NCBI RefSeq assembly: GCF_900112695.1
Contig: NZ_FOMT01000006.1
Location: forward strand, 370,692-434,691
Reading direction: 5' to 3'
DNA: 64,000 nucleotides
Source: Paenibacillus catalpae
GTDB lineage: Bacteria; Bacillota; Bacilli; Paenibacillales; Paenibacillaceae
Part shown: piece after piece, positions 23,951 through 32,767 of the stretch
Position numbering within the stretch: the first letter of the stretch is position 1
Layout: the number at the start of each line of letters is the position of its first letter
The notes under the pieces: model-generated
What the model saw: the letters and a program-made list of their open reading frames with translations, nothing else
Databases searched by the model: none
What the model was told of the DNA's origin: nothing
Program-made: the position numbers and the translations under genes

Positions 23951-23958
23951 AATGGAAG

Positions 23959-24819
23959 ATGGACTATGTGAAACCGGCTGAAGTACTGGAATCAATGGTG
24001 GAAGCGGGCACGGCCAAGGCAGAGATGAACGCTACGCAAATGCTGCTCAGGGGATTTCTTGGCGGCGGGATATTGGCTTTTGCAACTACGCTTGCCTATA
24101 CGGCTACAACTCAGACGGCAATTCCACTTGCCGGAGCGGTTGTTTTTCCAATCGGCTTCGTCATCATTGTCCTTCTGGGGCTTGAGCTTGTGACCGGCAG
24201 CTTCGCTCTCATTCCTCTATCGGTATTTGAACGGAAAACAAGCGTTTCCCGCATGCTGGCGAACTATGGGCTGGTCATTATTGGTCATCTGATCGGCTGC
24301 GCGGTGTATGCGGCTTTATACGGCATGGCGGTTACGAAGATGGGAACGGAAATGACCAATCCGCTAGCCCAAATGCTCATTCAAGTGAGTGAGACAAAGA
24401 CGCTGGGCTATCATAAATTGGGATTTAACGGCATTATTCTGGTATTCATCAAGGCAATTCTGTGCAACTGGATGGTTACGCTGGGCGTTGTCATGGCGAT
24501 GACCTCGAAATCCACTTTAGGCAAAATCGTAGCGATGTGGCTGCCCATTCTGATGTTCTTCGAGCAAGGCTTCGAGCATGCGGTCGTAAACATGTTCGTC
24601 ATTCCGGCAGGCATGATGCTTGGTGCGGATGTCACCGTCGCCGACTGGTGGTTGTGGAATCAGATTCCGGTGCTGCTTGGTAACTTTGTAGGCGGCGCGC
24701 TGTTTACTGGCTTTATGTTCTACTGGTCGCATAACAAGAAAAAAGATTCCGAGAGCCCGGCTTTGCAAGCGGGCTTGCCAACAACACCGGCGCTTGCTGC
24801 CGAGAAGAGCGGCCTGTAA
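23959..24819 (+). CDS. nirC: Formate/nitrite transporter family channel
   Basis: A 286-residue FNT-family pentameric channel protein with six transmembrane segments. Family features include GLELVTGSFALIPLSVF (the omega-loop region) and LCNWMVTLGVVMA. It should import nitrite for NirBD or export excess nitrite. ATG 23959 lies 8 nt after AGGAGG, which is the 3' end of RNA-like element copy 5, so its translation may be set separately from nirBD. The stop overlaps the next start (TAATG). Confidence 0.93.
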   Translation: MDYVKPAEVLESMVEAGTAKAEMNATQMLLRGFLGGGILAFATTLAYTATTQTAIPLAGAVVFPIGFVIIVLLGLELVTGSFALIPLSVFERKTSVSRMLANYGLVIIGHLIGCAVYAALYGMAVTKMGTEMTNPLAQMLIQVSETKTLGYHKLGFNGIILVFIKAILCNWMVTLGVVMAMTSKSTLGKIVAMWLPILMFFEQGFEHAVVNMFVIPAGMMLGADVTVADWWLWNQIPVLLGNFVGGALFTGFMFYWSHNKKKDSESPALQAGLPTTPALAAEKSGL

Positions 24820-25592
24820 TGCGGGCGGCGGCAGGCAAGGTGTATATTGTTGGGGCGGGTCCTGGAGATCCGGAGCTGATCTCGGTGAAGGCGATGCGGC
24901 GCATCGGGCTGGCGGATGTCATCTTGTACGACCGCCTAGTGAATGAGGAGCTGCTCGCCTATGCAAGGCCTGGCGCGGAGCTTGTCTACTGCGGCAAGGC
25001 GCCAAACGCGCATGCGATGCCGCAGGAGAAAATCAATGCGGCGCTTGTCGCCTACGCGCGGCAAGGGAAGACGGTCGTCCGCCTGAAAGGGGGCGATCCC
25101 TTCGTCTTCGGGCGAGGTGGTGAGGAAGCGCTGGAGCTGGCGGAGCACGGCATTGAGTGGGAGATTGTGCCGGGCATAACATCGGCGATTGGCGCAGCTG
25201 CGTCGGCGGCCATTCCGCTGACACACCGCGGGAAGGCAGCATCCTTCGCCTGTGTGACCGGCAACCGCTGCCACGGCGATCAGGAGCCGGTACGCTGGGA
25301 TTTGCTTGCGCACAGCGTCGACACGCTGGCGATTTATATGGGCGTCAGTCAGCTTGCGGTCATTCGCGGGGAGCTGCTGAAGCATGGCAAGGTGGCATCT
25401 ACGCCGGTTGCCATTATCGAGCAGGGCACAACAAGCCGGCAGCGTGTCATTACGGGAACGCTTGCGGATATTCATAAGCTGGCGATTTCCTTCAAGGTGG
25501 TCAACCCGGCGCTTATTATTGTCGGCGAAGTGGTTAAGGTTCGCGAGCAGCTGCTGCTCGCGGAGCAGCAGGCGGAAGCCTGGGTTATGTGA
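24819..25592 (+). CDS. cobA: Uroporphyrinogen-III C-methyltransferase
   Basis: A 257-residue SAM-dependent enzyme that methylates uroporphyrinogen III at C2 and C7 to precorrin-2, the precursor of the siroheme needed by NirB. Motifs: VYIVGAGPGDPELISVKA, YDRLV, VVRLKGGDPFVFGRGGEE, VPGITSAIGAAA and PLTHRG. Translationally coupled to nirC (start and stop overlap by one base). No dehydrogenase/ferrochelatase domain is fused, so the later siroheme steps must be encoded elsewhere. nasF and sumT are alternative names. Confidence 0.93.
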   Translation: MRAAAGKVYIVGAGPGDPELISVKAMRRIGLADVILYDRLVNEELLAYARPGAELVYCGKAPNAHAMPQEKINAALVAYARQGKTVVRLKGGDPFVFGRGGEEALELAEHGIEWEIVPGITSAIGAAASAAIPLTHRGKAASFACVTGNRCHGDQEPVRWDLLAHSVDTLAIYMGVSQLAVIRGELLKHGKVASTPVAIIEQGTTSRQRVITGTLADIHKLAISFKVVNPALIIVGEVVKVREQLLLAEQQAEAWVM

Positions 25593-25621
25593 AAATAGGC
25601 GAAGATTAACAAAATTACGGA

Positions 25622-25650
25622 TTGACAGTTTTTTCATCTGATGGTAAAGT
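25622..25650 (+). promoter_or_regulatory. Sigma-A promoter of the leader/ABC exporter operon
   Basis: TTGACA (25622-25627), 17-bp spacer, TAAAGT (25645-25650). The start of transcription should fall near 25657, about 30 nt before the leader ORF. Confidence 0.75.
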
Positions 25651-25688
25651 GACAAATATATTTCACATTTCGAAAGGAGGATTACGGC

Positions 25689-25784
25689 ATGAACCCAATT
25701 GTAGGCGTTTATCAACATGTAGGATTTAACCATGTGCATACTAATTTTATGAACGTAATCCATCCGCGCGTCGAATCTCTTTGA
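25689..25784 (+). CDS. 31-codon attenuation leader peptide (BmrB-like by position)
   Basis: ATG 25689 to TGA 25782-25784 encodes MNPIVGVYQHVGFNHVHTNF and 11 more residues. A strong AAAGGAGG precedes it and a sigma-A promoter lies 40-65 bp upstream. Two terminators separate it from a BmrC/BmrD-type ABC exporter. In Bacillus subtilis the bmrB leader upstream of bmrCD controls the exporter by ribosome-mediated transcription attenuation in response to translation-blocking antibiotics. No sequence similarity to BmrB is claimed. Codons 14-17 (AACCATGTGC, 25728-25737) can pair with the 5' arm of terminator 1. Confidence 0.7.
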   Translation: MNPIVGVYQHVGFNHVHTNFMNVIHPRVESL

Positions 25785-25822
25785 TGATTAGGGGTATCCC
25801 ATTAAATCAAAGGCGCATGGTT
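25728..25822 (+). promoter_or_regulatory. Candidate antiterminator pairing in the leader
   Basis: AACCATGTGC (25728-25737, inside the leader ORF) and GCGCATGGTT (25813-25822, 5' arm of terminator 1) can form 10 consecutive base pairs including one G-U. A ribosome stalled early in the leader would leave the first segment free to form this duplex. Normal translation to the stop would cover it and let the terminator fold. Confidence 0.6.
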
Positions 25823-25855
25823 ACGTACACCGTAACCGTGCGCCTTTTTTGATTG
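25805..25855 (+). terminator. Attenuator terminator 1
   Basis: AGGCGCATGGTTACG (25811-25825) pairs with CGTAACCGTGCGCCT (25831-25845) around TACAC, followed by T residues. The flanks AATCAA and TTGATT extend the pairing. It lies 26 nt after the leader stop codon. Confidence 0.85.
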
Positions 25856-25890
25856 CAGCGGGCCTTCCTGTGCCCGCTTGTTATCCGAAG

Positions 25891-25927
25891 GAAGCGTATC
25901 GTACATTTACGGTGCGCTTCTTTTTTT
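25891..25927 (+). terminator. Attenuator terminator 2
   Basis: GAAGCGTATCGTA pairs over 13 bp (with G-U pairs) with TACGGTGCGCTTC around a CATT loop, then seven T. A small GC-rich hairpin (25858-25877) lies between the two terminators. A second block before the ABC genes suggests tight basal repression. Confidence 0.8.
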
Positions 25928-25981
25928 GCTTATTGGGACTAACGATGCTTGGATGGAAACGGGAGGTGTCTAGCTAGAGCT

Positions 25982-27730
25982 ATGTTTATTGTACTTAAGA
26001 AGCTTCGATGGTTTTTTGCGATGAATTGGAAAAGATATACGATTGCCTGCGTTCTGCTGATCATCACGGGCTTTCTGGATGTTATTCCGCCGTGGCTGAT
26101 TGGCCACACGATTGACGGCATTCATCAGGGAACGCTGGATGAGACCGGGTTTATGCAGGTGGTAGCCGGCTGGATCGCGGTAACAATCGTCGGCTACGCG
26201 ATAACTTATGTGTGGCATTATAAATTATTTGGCGGTGCCTTCGTATTGGAGCGGCTGCTCCGGTCGCGTCTTATGCGTCACTTCCTGAAGATGACGCCAA
26301 CCTTCTACGAGCGGAACCGGACGGGTGATTTGATGGCCCGCTCTACGAATGATCTGAACGCGGTTGCGACAACAGCCGGGTTCGGCATTCTGACGCTGAT
26401 TGACTCGACCTTCTTCATGCTGACGATTCTCGGCATTATGGCGGTTATGATCAGCGTGAAGCTGACGCTGGCCGCGCTGCTTCCGTTGCCGTTCATCGCT
26501 CTTGCGATGAAGCATTTTGGCGGGAAGATCCATGAGCGCTTCATGCAGTCGCAGGATGCGTTTGGCGAGTTGAATGACCAGGTGCTGGAATCGGTATCGG
26601 GGGTACGGGTTATTCGTGCTTTCGTGCAGGAGGAAGCAAACCAGGAACAGTTCAAGAAAAAGACGGATGAAGTATTTCAGAAAAATATTGCTGTTGCCAA
26701 GATTGATGCGCTCTTCGAGCCGACCATCAAGATTCTGGTTGGTCTGAGCTATCTGATCGGCTTATGCTACGGCGGTTATCTGGTGTTCCACAGCGAGATT
26801 ACGCTTGGCGAGCTGGTCTCCTTCAACGTGTATCTCGGGATGCTGATCTGGCCGATGTTCGCAATCGGCGAGTTGATCAACATTATGCAGCGGGGTAATG
26901 CTTCGCTGGACCGGGTGGATGAAACGCTTGGTTATAAGCCGGATGTGGAAGATGCGGAAAATACGATTGATGTAACCACCCCGGCAACCATTGCGTTCGA
27001 AGACGTAACGTTCCGTTATCCGTCTTCGGTTGTCGATAATTTGAGCGAGGTTACGATCCGTCTTCGCCAAGGCCAGACGCTTGGCATTGTCGGCCGTACG
27101 GGCAGCGGCAAGACTACGCTGCTGAAGCAGCTGCTGCGGGAATACCCGGTAGGAAAAGGCGAGATCGCCATCACCGGTCAGCCGCTTGAGAAGCTGCCGA
27201 TGGAACGGCTTCTGGGCTGGATCGGTTACGTGCCGCAGCAGCCGATTCTGTTCTCGAAGACGATCCGGGAGAATATCATGTTCGGCAAGAAAGGCGAGGC
27301 GACCGAGGACGACCTGCAGCGTGCGCTTGCAAGGGCATCCTTCGCCAAGGATATTCAATTCCTGCCGGACGGACTCGAAACGATGGTTGGCGAGAAGGGG
27401 GTTGCCCTCTCCGGCGGCCAGAAACAGCGGGTCAGCATAGCGCGAGCGCTGATTGCCGATCCCGAAATACTCATGCTGGATGATGCGTTGTCCGCGGTTG
27501 ACGGACGGACGGAAGCCGAGATTATCGAGGGCATTCGGACGGAGCGCGCCGGCAAAACAACATTGATTACGACACACCGGCTGTCTGCGGTACAGCATGC
27601 CGATCATATCGTGGTGCTGGATGAAGGGCGAATTGTTCAGCAGGGCACGCATGATCATCTGGTGAAGCAGGACGGCTGGTACAGAGAGCAATATGAGCGG
27701 CAGCAGCTGGAGTCGCTTATTGAATCATAG
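25982..27730 (+). CDS. bmrC: ABC exporter half-transporter, BmrC-like
   Basis: A 582-residue half-transporter with six N-terminal transmembrane segments (about 1-310) and an ATPase domain: Walker A GRTGSGKTT, signature LSGGQKQRVS and Walker B ILMLDDALS. The residue after the Walker B Asp is another Asp instead of the catalytic Glu, the usual sign of the degenerate site in heterodimeric exporters such as BmrCD. It should pair with the next gene product to export drugs. Start ATG 25982 is the first good codon, although GGGAGGTG lies 13 nt upstream, further than usual; a TTG at 25949 would place that SD inside the gene. Expression is probably set by the leader. Confidence 0.88.
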   Translation: MFIVLKKLRWFFAMNWKRYTIACVLLIITGFLDVIPPWLIGHTIDGIHQGTLDETGFMQVVAGWIAVTIVGYAITYVWHYKLFGGAFVLERLLRSRLMRHFLKMTPTFYERNRTGDLMARSTNDLNAVATTAGFGILTLIDSTFFMLTILGIMAVMISVKLTLAALLPLPFIALAMKHFGGKIHERFMQSQDAFGELNDQVLESVSGVRVIRAFVQEEANQEQFKKKTDEVFQKNIAVAKIDALFEPTIKILVGLSYLIGLCYGGYLVFHSEITLGELVSFNVYLGMLIWPMFAIGELINIMQRGNASLDRVDETLGYKPDVEDAENTIDVTTPATIAFEDVTFRYPSSVVDNLSEVTIRLRQGQTLGIVGRTGSGKTTLLKQLLREYPVGKGEIAITGQPLEKLPMERLLGWIGYVPQQPILFSKTIRENIMFGKKGEATEDDLQRALARASFAKDIQFLPDGLETMVGEKGVALSGGQKQRVSIARALIADPEILMLDDALSAVDGRTEAEIIEGIRTERAGKTTLITTHRLSAVQHADHIVVLDEGRIVQQGTHDHLVKQDGWYREQYERQQLESLIES

Positions 27731-27752
27731 GAAAGAGAGGCGTTTACGAACA

Positions 27753-29777
27753 ATGGGTCAAACAGGTAAACGATTGTTTCAATACGCCATGCTTTATAAA
27801 AAACCGATCATCGGAGCGCTTATCCTGCTCCTGCTGGCCGTATGCGCGGAGCTTGCAGGGCCGTTTATTGCGAAGCGGATGATTGATCAGAATATTCTCG
27901 GCATCGAGAAGAGCTGGTACGAGACGGCAGGGGATGAACGGTACGCGGTCTCTTATAAAGATAAATGGTATAAACGCGAAGACCACTTCGCAGCCGGCGA
28001 GGCAAAAGGCGCGGAAGTGCATCTGCTCCAGGCCGGCAGAAAATTTTATTGGCATGAAGGCGCCCTTCCTGCGGTGGAAGGCGTGCGCAAGGTAACGGAT
28101 AATCAAATGACCGTTACAGACAAAACAACCGGAGAGACAGCATCATTCCCGGTAGCGTTGGTCTCGGCCAAGGATCTGTATCAATTCTATAAGCCGGAAA
28201 TTCCAAGCTTAATGACAATGGCCGGCTTGTATGTCGGACTGCTTCTGCTGGGTGCCGTGTTCACTTATGGGCAGCGTCTTCTGCTTCAGACATCCGCGAA
28301 CCGGATTGTCCGGAAGATGCGGAATGATGTATTCGCTCATACGCAGCGGCTTCCGGTGAACTACTTCGATACATTAGCTGCCGGGCAAGTCGTCTCCCGG
28401 ATTACGAATGATACGGAGGCGATCCGCGAGCTGTATGTTGCGGTTCTGGCGAACTTCTTCTCCGCTATCGTCTACATGACGGCGATTTACGGAGCACTGT
28501 TCCTGCTGGATCCACGGCTTGCGCTGTTCGCGCTGCCGCTGGTGCCGATTCTGCTCATCTGGATTAGTCTGTACCGGCGCTTCGCCGCCCGTTACAACCG
28601 CATTATCCGGGCGAAGCTGAGCGAGATTAATGCGATGATTAACGAATCCATTCAAGGGATGGCGATTATTCAGGCGTTCCGCCGTCAGAAAGAGACGTTC
28701 AAGGAATTCGACGAGCTGAACGAGCATTATTTTACGTATCAGAACAAGCTGCTGAGCCTCAACTCGATTACGTCGCATAACCTGGTCAACGTGGTAAGGA
28801 ACATAATCTTCCTCGTTGTCATCTGGTTCTTCTGGGGAGACTGGTTTGGAGCAGCGATCGGGGTTGGCGTGCTGTATGCGTTCGTCGACCTGATGAACCG
28901 GATGTTCCAGCCGATTGTTGGCGTGGTGAACCAGCTGTCGAACCTCGAGACAGCAAGGGTATCTGCAGAGCGGGTATTTACGCTGATGGATCAGCCGGGA
29001 GTTGAAGTGAAGCAAGGCATAATGGAGCGTTATAAGGGAGAAGTGAAATTCGAGGATGTTTCTTTTGCCTACAAGAAGGATGAGTATGTGCTGAAAAACA
29101 TCTCCTTCTCCGCCCGCCAAGGGGAGACGGTTGCACTGGTTGGCCATACGGGCTCGGGCAAAAGCTCCATTATGAACCTGCTGTTCCGGTTCTATGATTC
29201 GAATGAAGGCAGCATTATCATCGATGGCCGGAATGTGCTGGATATTCCGAAGCAGCATCTGCGCCAGCACATGGGGATCGTGCTGCAGGATCCGTTCCTG
29301 TTCACCGGCACGATTGCCTCAAACATCAGCCTGGACAATCCGGCGATCAGCCGGGAGAGGGTCGAGCAGGCGCTCCGCGATGTTGGTGCTTATGAAATGT
29401 TCTCGCAGCTGCCCGGAGGCATCGATGCCGAGGTAATAGAGAAGGGCAGTACATTGTCTGCCGGACAACGCCAATTGATCTCTTTTGCACGGGCGCTTGC
29501 CTATGATCCTGCCATTCTTATATTAGATGAAGCAACGGCAAGCATCGATACAGAGACAGAGGCCATTATTCAAGAAGCGCTTAATGTGCTGAAGAAGGGC
29601 CGCACGACGTTTGTTATTGCACACCGTTTATCGACAATCCGCCAGGCGGATCAAATTCTGGTACTGGACCGCGGCCGCATTGTGGAGCAAGGCGACCATG
29701 ATCAGCTGATGGAGCATCGCGGCAAATATTATGCGATGTATCAGCTGCAGCAGGGCAGTACTGTAACAGCTTCCTGA
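27753..29777 (+). CDS. bmrD: ABC exporter half-transporter, BmrD-like
   Basis: A 674-residue partner subunit. Six transmembrane segments include an extra extracellular insert of about 100 residues between TM1 and TM2 (residues ~45-150), as in BmrD/YheH. The ATPase domain has Walker A GHTGSGKSS, signature LSAGQRQLIS and Walker B ILILDEATAS with an intact catalytic Glu. The degenerate plus canonical pairing matches heterodimeric multidrug exporters. The start at 27753 is preceded by GGAAAGAGAGG, 22 nt after the bmrC-like stop. It ends at the bidirectional terminator at 29831. Confidence 0.9.
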   Translation: MGQTGKRLFQYAMLYKKPIIGALILLLLAVCAELAGPFIAKRMIDQNILGIEKSWYETAGDERYAVSYKDKWYKREDHFAAGEAKGAEVHLLQAGRKFYWHEGALPAVEGVRKVTDNQMTVTDKTTGETASFPVALVSAKDLYQFYKPEIPSLMTMAGLYVGLLLLGAVFTYGQRLLLQTSANRIVRKMRNDVFAHTQRLPVNYFDTLAAGQVVSRITNDTEAIRELYVAVLANFFSAIVYMTAIYGALFLLDPRLALFALPLVPILLIWISLYRRFAARYNRIIRAKLSEINAMINESIQGMAIIQAFRRQKETFKEFDELNEHYFTYQNKLLSLNSITSHNLVNVVRNIIFLVVIWFFWGDWFGAAIGVGVLYAFVDLMNRMFQPIVGVVNQLSNLETARVSAERVFTLMDQPGVEVKQGIMERYKGEVKFEDVSFAYKKDEYVLKNISFSARQGETVALVGHTGSGKSSIMNLLFRFYDSNEGSIIIDGRNVLDIPKQHLRQHMGIVLQDPFLFTGTIASNISLDNPAISRERVEQALRDVGAYEMFSQLPGGIDAEVIEKGSTLSAGQRQLISFARALAYDPAILILDEATASIDTETEAIIQEALNVLKKGRTTFVIAHRLSTIRQADQILVLDRGRIVEQGDHDQLMEHRGKYYAMYQLQQGSTVTAS

Positions 29778-29829
29778 TTATAGATCCGGGCATACAGGGG
29801 AAGGGTTCTCCCCTTTATCCGATTAACAA

Positions 29830-29876
29830 AAAGCACCTCCATGCAGCCTGTTGGCTAACTGGAGGTGCTTTTTTGT
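29830..29876. terminator. Bidirectional terminator between ABC operon and chemoreceptor gene
   Basis: AAGCACCTCCA pairs with TGGAGGTGCTT, with A and T tails on both sides. It serves the convergent bmrD-like and chemoreceptor genes. Confidence 0.85.
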
Positions 29877-29886
29877 CAGGCTCTAT

Positions 29887-31635
29887 TTACTCGGTCTTGA
29901 AGGTATCGATCGCTTTGTTCAGGTCGGAAGCCAGGCTGCGCAGCTGCGCGGATGAGCTTGCGACCTCCTGCATGGAAGCCAGCTGTTCCTCGGATGCGGC
30001 AGCAACCCGCTGGGACTGGATGGAAGAGGCTTCGGCGATATGCTCCAGTTGATCGAGCGACGCTGCGATTTGTTCGCTGCCTGCCGACATTTGCTCGGAA
30101 GCGGCCGAGACCTCCTGAATTTGCGCGGATACCTGGCGGATAGCCTCGCGGATGGAACGGAAGGATTCGCCCGCCTGATGGGTGACGGTTGAGCCTTCAC
30201 GGGCACCTTTGGCCGCCTTCTCCATCGAGAGTACCGCTTCGCCGGTGCGGCTGCTGATGCCGCCTAAAATCTCATTGATCTGGTCGGATGACTCCTTCGA
30301 ACGTTCAGCCAGCTTGCGAATCTCATGAGCGACTACGGCGAAGCCTTTGCCGTGCTCGCCGGCCCGTGCTGCTTCAATAGAAGCGTTAAGGGCGAGCAGG
30401 TTGGTTTGTTTGGATACTTCACCGATCATTTCAAGAATGGAACCAATCTGGCTGTTCATTTGCTGCAGTTCTTGCATAACGGTTACAGTCTCATTGACAT
30501 TCTGCTCAATCACCTGCATTTGGCTGACCGTCCGGTTAATGACCGTATCCCCCGCATTCGCGAGCTCCGAGGCATCGGCTGCCAGCTCGGATACGGAAGA
30601 GGAGGATTCGGCAATCCGCTGGATGCCGACGGTCATCTCGTTCATGGCGCGTTGGCATTCCTGGAAGCTCTGGAGCTGCGTGTCGGCTCCGGAGGCAACC
30701 TCTTGAATCGCATGGGCAACTTCCTCGGTGGCACGCGAGGTTTGTTCGGCGCTTTCCTGCATGATGGCCGATGAGCCGGCTACCTCATTAGAAGTGTCGC
30801 GGATCTGTGTGGCCAGTTGGCGTAGGCTGGTGATCATTTCGTTAAAGGCGTTGGAAGCCTGGCCAATCTCATTGCCTGTCGTGACCGGAACGGTGACGGT
30901 CAAATCGCCTTTTGCGGCAAGAGTGGCCACTTGGCTGAGGCGCTTTAATGGTTTTACGGCAAACCGTACGATCAGTACGACAAGGATGATGGCGATGATA
31001 TCGCAAATGATTCCTATGTTTATTATTTCCCATCTTTTCTCGTCGAGCTCAGCCTGCACATTATCGTAGTCAAAGTCGGCGCCAAACAAAGCGACCGTTT
31101 GGTTGGCATTATCTTGTATCGCTACCAGATAGGTAACCCAGGTCCCCATTTGGTCTTCGTATGTATCTAATTTGGCAAAACCGTCTTTCATCACCTTATC
31201 GTAGCCTTCCGCAAATTCAGGGGAGAGCTCATAAGGGGTTCCCGGCGTGATCCCGGCTTGCGTAAGTGCTCCGGTACCCTGCAGCGTGGTGAGATAGGCT
31301 TTTCCGTCCTTCTCGTTTTTATCTGGCAGCAGAATATAAGCATTTGAGATCTGATCGTTGGAATTCATAGCCTCCAGAAACAAGGATAAATTGTAAAAGG
31401 CCGTGGAGCCTTGTGCTTTCCCGCTGTCTAGCTGAGCTTTCGCGTCAGTCACCAAGTCGATTCTGGCGTCCGTAATATTACCTAACGTTTTGACCGTGCG
31501 CGACATTTCCTCGAAGTAGGCATTCTTCTGATTATTCGTTGTAATGGATACCAACACCCCGATGGTGGTCAGAAACAGTATGGCAAGTACAACGGAGCTG
31601 ACAAGCGCTAGACTGGTTTTTCTCTTAGTGAACAT
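29887..31635 (-). CDS. Methyl-accepting chemotaxis protein
   Basis: A 582-residue transmembrane chemoreceptor. TM1 (about 8-30), an extracellular single sensor domain (about 31-205), TM2 (about 207-228), a HAMP linker, and a long coiled-coil signalling domain with the hairpin tip LALNASIEAARAGEHGKGFAVVA. It relays ligand binding to CheA/CheW. The sensor type is not recognised with confidence. Start ATG 31635 lies 8 nt after GAGGG; the 30-codon upstream frame lacks an SD. No che genes are adjacent. Confidence 0.92.
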   Translation of the reverse strand: MFTKRKTSLALVSSVVLAILFLTTIGVLVSITTNNQKNAYFEEMSRTVKTLGNITDARIDLVTDAKAQLDSGKAQGSTAFYNLSLFLEAMNSNDQISNAYILLPDKNEKDGKAYLTTLQGTGALTQAGITPGTPYELSPEFAEGYDKVMKDGFAKLDTYEDQMGTWVTYLVAIQDNANQTVALFGADFDYDNVQAELDEKRWEIINIGIICDIIAIILVVLIVRFAVKPLKRLSQVATLAAKGDLTVTVPVTTGNEIGQASNAFNEMITSLRQLATQIRDTSNEVAGSSAIMQESAEQTSRATEEVAHAIQEVASGADTQLQSFQECQRAMNEMTVGIQRIAESSSSVSELAADASELANAGDTVINRTVSQMQVIEQNVNETVTVMQELQQMNSQIGSILEMIGEVSKQTNLLALNASIEAARAGEHGKGFAVVAHEIRKLAERSKESSDQINEILGGISSRTGEAVLSMEKAAKGAREGSTVTHQAGESFRSIREAIRQVSAQIQEVSAASEQMSAGSEQIAASLDQLEHIAEASSIQSQRVAAASEEQLASMQEVASSSAQLRSLASDLNKAIDTFKTE

Positions 31636-31940
31636 TCCATATCCCTCGTTCTTTATGAAGTTGATAGGCTGCGTTAGCATGGTTGTCAATTCTATTACCA
31701 ACTGTACCAGCCAAATATTAGACAAGTTCGCGAGGCCATGTTAGAAATGTATTTGGTTCCCGCTCCTTACTCCTTCTTTCGGCGTATCTGAGCCCGGAGT
31801 TTAGTTCCGAGACGATTCTAATTTTTTACAATCGCCATAAGCCAACGATGGTCAAATTCCGCTTATAGAAGAGGTATGCAAATGAAAGGGGAATTGACCA
31901 TTCCGGATCAAAAGGCGGGAAAATGATGCGGAGAGGCGCC

Positions 31941-31979
31941 ACAAAAAGGACGGAGCAGAAATCTGCTCCGTCCTTTTTT
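31941..31979 (-). terminator. Terminator of the FAD-dependent protein gene
   Basis: AGGACGGAGCAGA (31947-31959) and TCTGCTCCGTCCT (31962-31974) are perfect complements with A/T tails on both strands. It lies directly after the minus-strand gene 31994-32560. Otherwise 31745-31940 holds only a 14-codon ORF (31882-31926) of doubtful value. Confidence 0.8.
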
Positions 31980-31993
31980 GCATCCTGCGCTTA

Positions 31994-32560
31994 TTAGGCT
32001 TTCATTACGTCGTGATCGACATACCGCTCGCCGTTCAGCTCGCTGATGATGTTGATGGCCGCTTTGGCGCCGTCGCCCGCAGTAATAACTGCGTGCACGC
32101 TGACGCCTGCCACCGTACCCGCCGCCCATACGCCCGGGATATTCGTGCGGCTGGCCGCGTCTACATCAACCACGGTTTTGATGCGCGGTTCCGTACCCGG
32201 CTTCGTTGCCACGCCGATGCTTTCCGCCAGATCGACCAAAGCACCTGTCGCTAGCAGCACATGCTTCGCCTCATAGGTGCCTTGATCCGTTGCGACGGAC
32301 AGGCCGCCTTGAGCGGCGGTAACGCCGGTAACGGTCTCTTCTCTCAGTTCCGCGCCAAGCCGAACGGCTTGTTTTTTGCCTGTATCGACAAGATCGGGGC
32401 CGCCGATCTCGGTAATGCCGTAGTAATTTTCAAACCATGCGCGTTTGGTCATGCCTTTGTTGTTCTCGAACAGCAGCGTTTTCTTGCCTGCTTTGGCTGT
32501 GAAGATGGCTGCGCTTGCGCCGGCTGGTCCTGCACCAATAATAATAATATCGTACATCAT
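31994..32560 (-). CDS. Short thioredoxin reductase-like FAD protein
   Basis: A 188-residue flavoprotein. The N-terminus has the dinucleotide motif IIIGAGPAGASAAI and the C-terminus the FAD motif NIPGVWAAGTVAG. In the 300-residue thioredoxin reductase family an NADPH domain with a CxxC centre sits between them. Here that domain is missing and there is no CxxC, so the protein is a minimal FAD domain of unknown partner and reaction. AGGAGG precedes ATG 32560 (adjacent ATG 32557 equally possible). Monocistronic, with its own terminator. Confidence 0.75.
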   Translation of the reverse strand: MMYDIIIIGAGPAGASAAIFTAKAGKKTLLFENNKGMTKRAWFENYYGITEIGGPDLVDTGKKQAVRLGAELREETVTGVTAAQGGLSVATDQGTYEAKHVLLATGALVDLAESIGVATKPGTEPRIKTVVDVDAASRTNIPGVWAAGTVAGVSVHAVITAGDGAKAAINIISELNGERYVDHDVMKA

Positions 32561-32676
32561 CCATACCTCCTGTGAAAGAAATGGTAAGTTACACCAATAT
32601 TATAAGTCGGGCTATCGAGGACAAGCAATCGCCCCAGCTTTTTCATAAAATTTTCAAATTATTGCCTGTTTTCTGG

Positions 32677-32737
32677 TTGACCGGCAGTTTATCCATTTGC
32701 TATAGTTCTACTGTTGAATAGTTCTACAGTGAAACTA
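32677..32737 (+). promoter_or_regulatory. Promoter and MarR-type operator of the marR-mmpL operon
   Basis: TTGACC (32677-32682), 18-bp spacer, TATAGT (32701-32706). An inverted repeat starts within the -10: TAGTTCTACTGTTGAA (32703-32718) and TTCTACAGTGAAACTA (32722-32737), related as reverse complements with about three mismatches. It overlaps the transcription start, as expected for autorepression by the first gene product. Confidence 0.6.
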
Positions 32738-32767
32738 AATGATTCGGAAAACGAGAGGAATACAGAT

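Noticed and set aside
28374..29270. 298-codon minus-strand frame opposite the bmrD-like gene
   Set aside because: Shadow frame; the sense strand encodes a complete ABC protein.
31882..31926. 14-codon ORF (MKGELTIPDQKAGK) after a weak GAGG
   Set aside because: Too short and without promoter or conserved context; the following hairpin is explained as the terminator of the minus-strand FAD gene.
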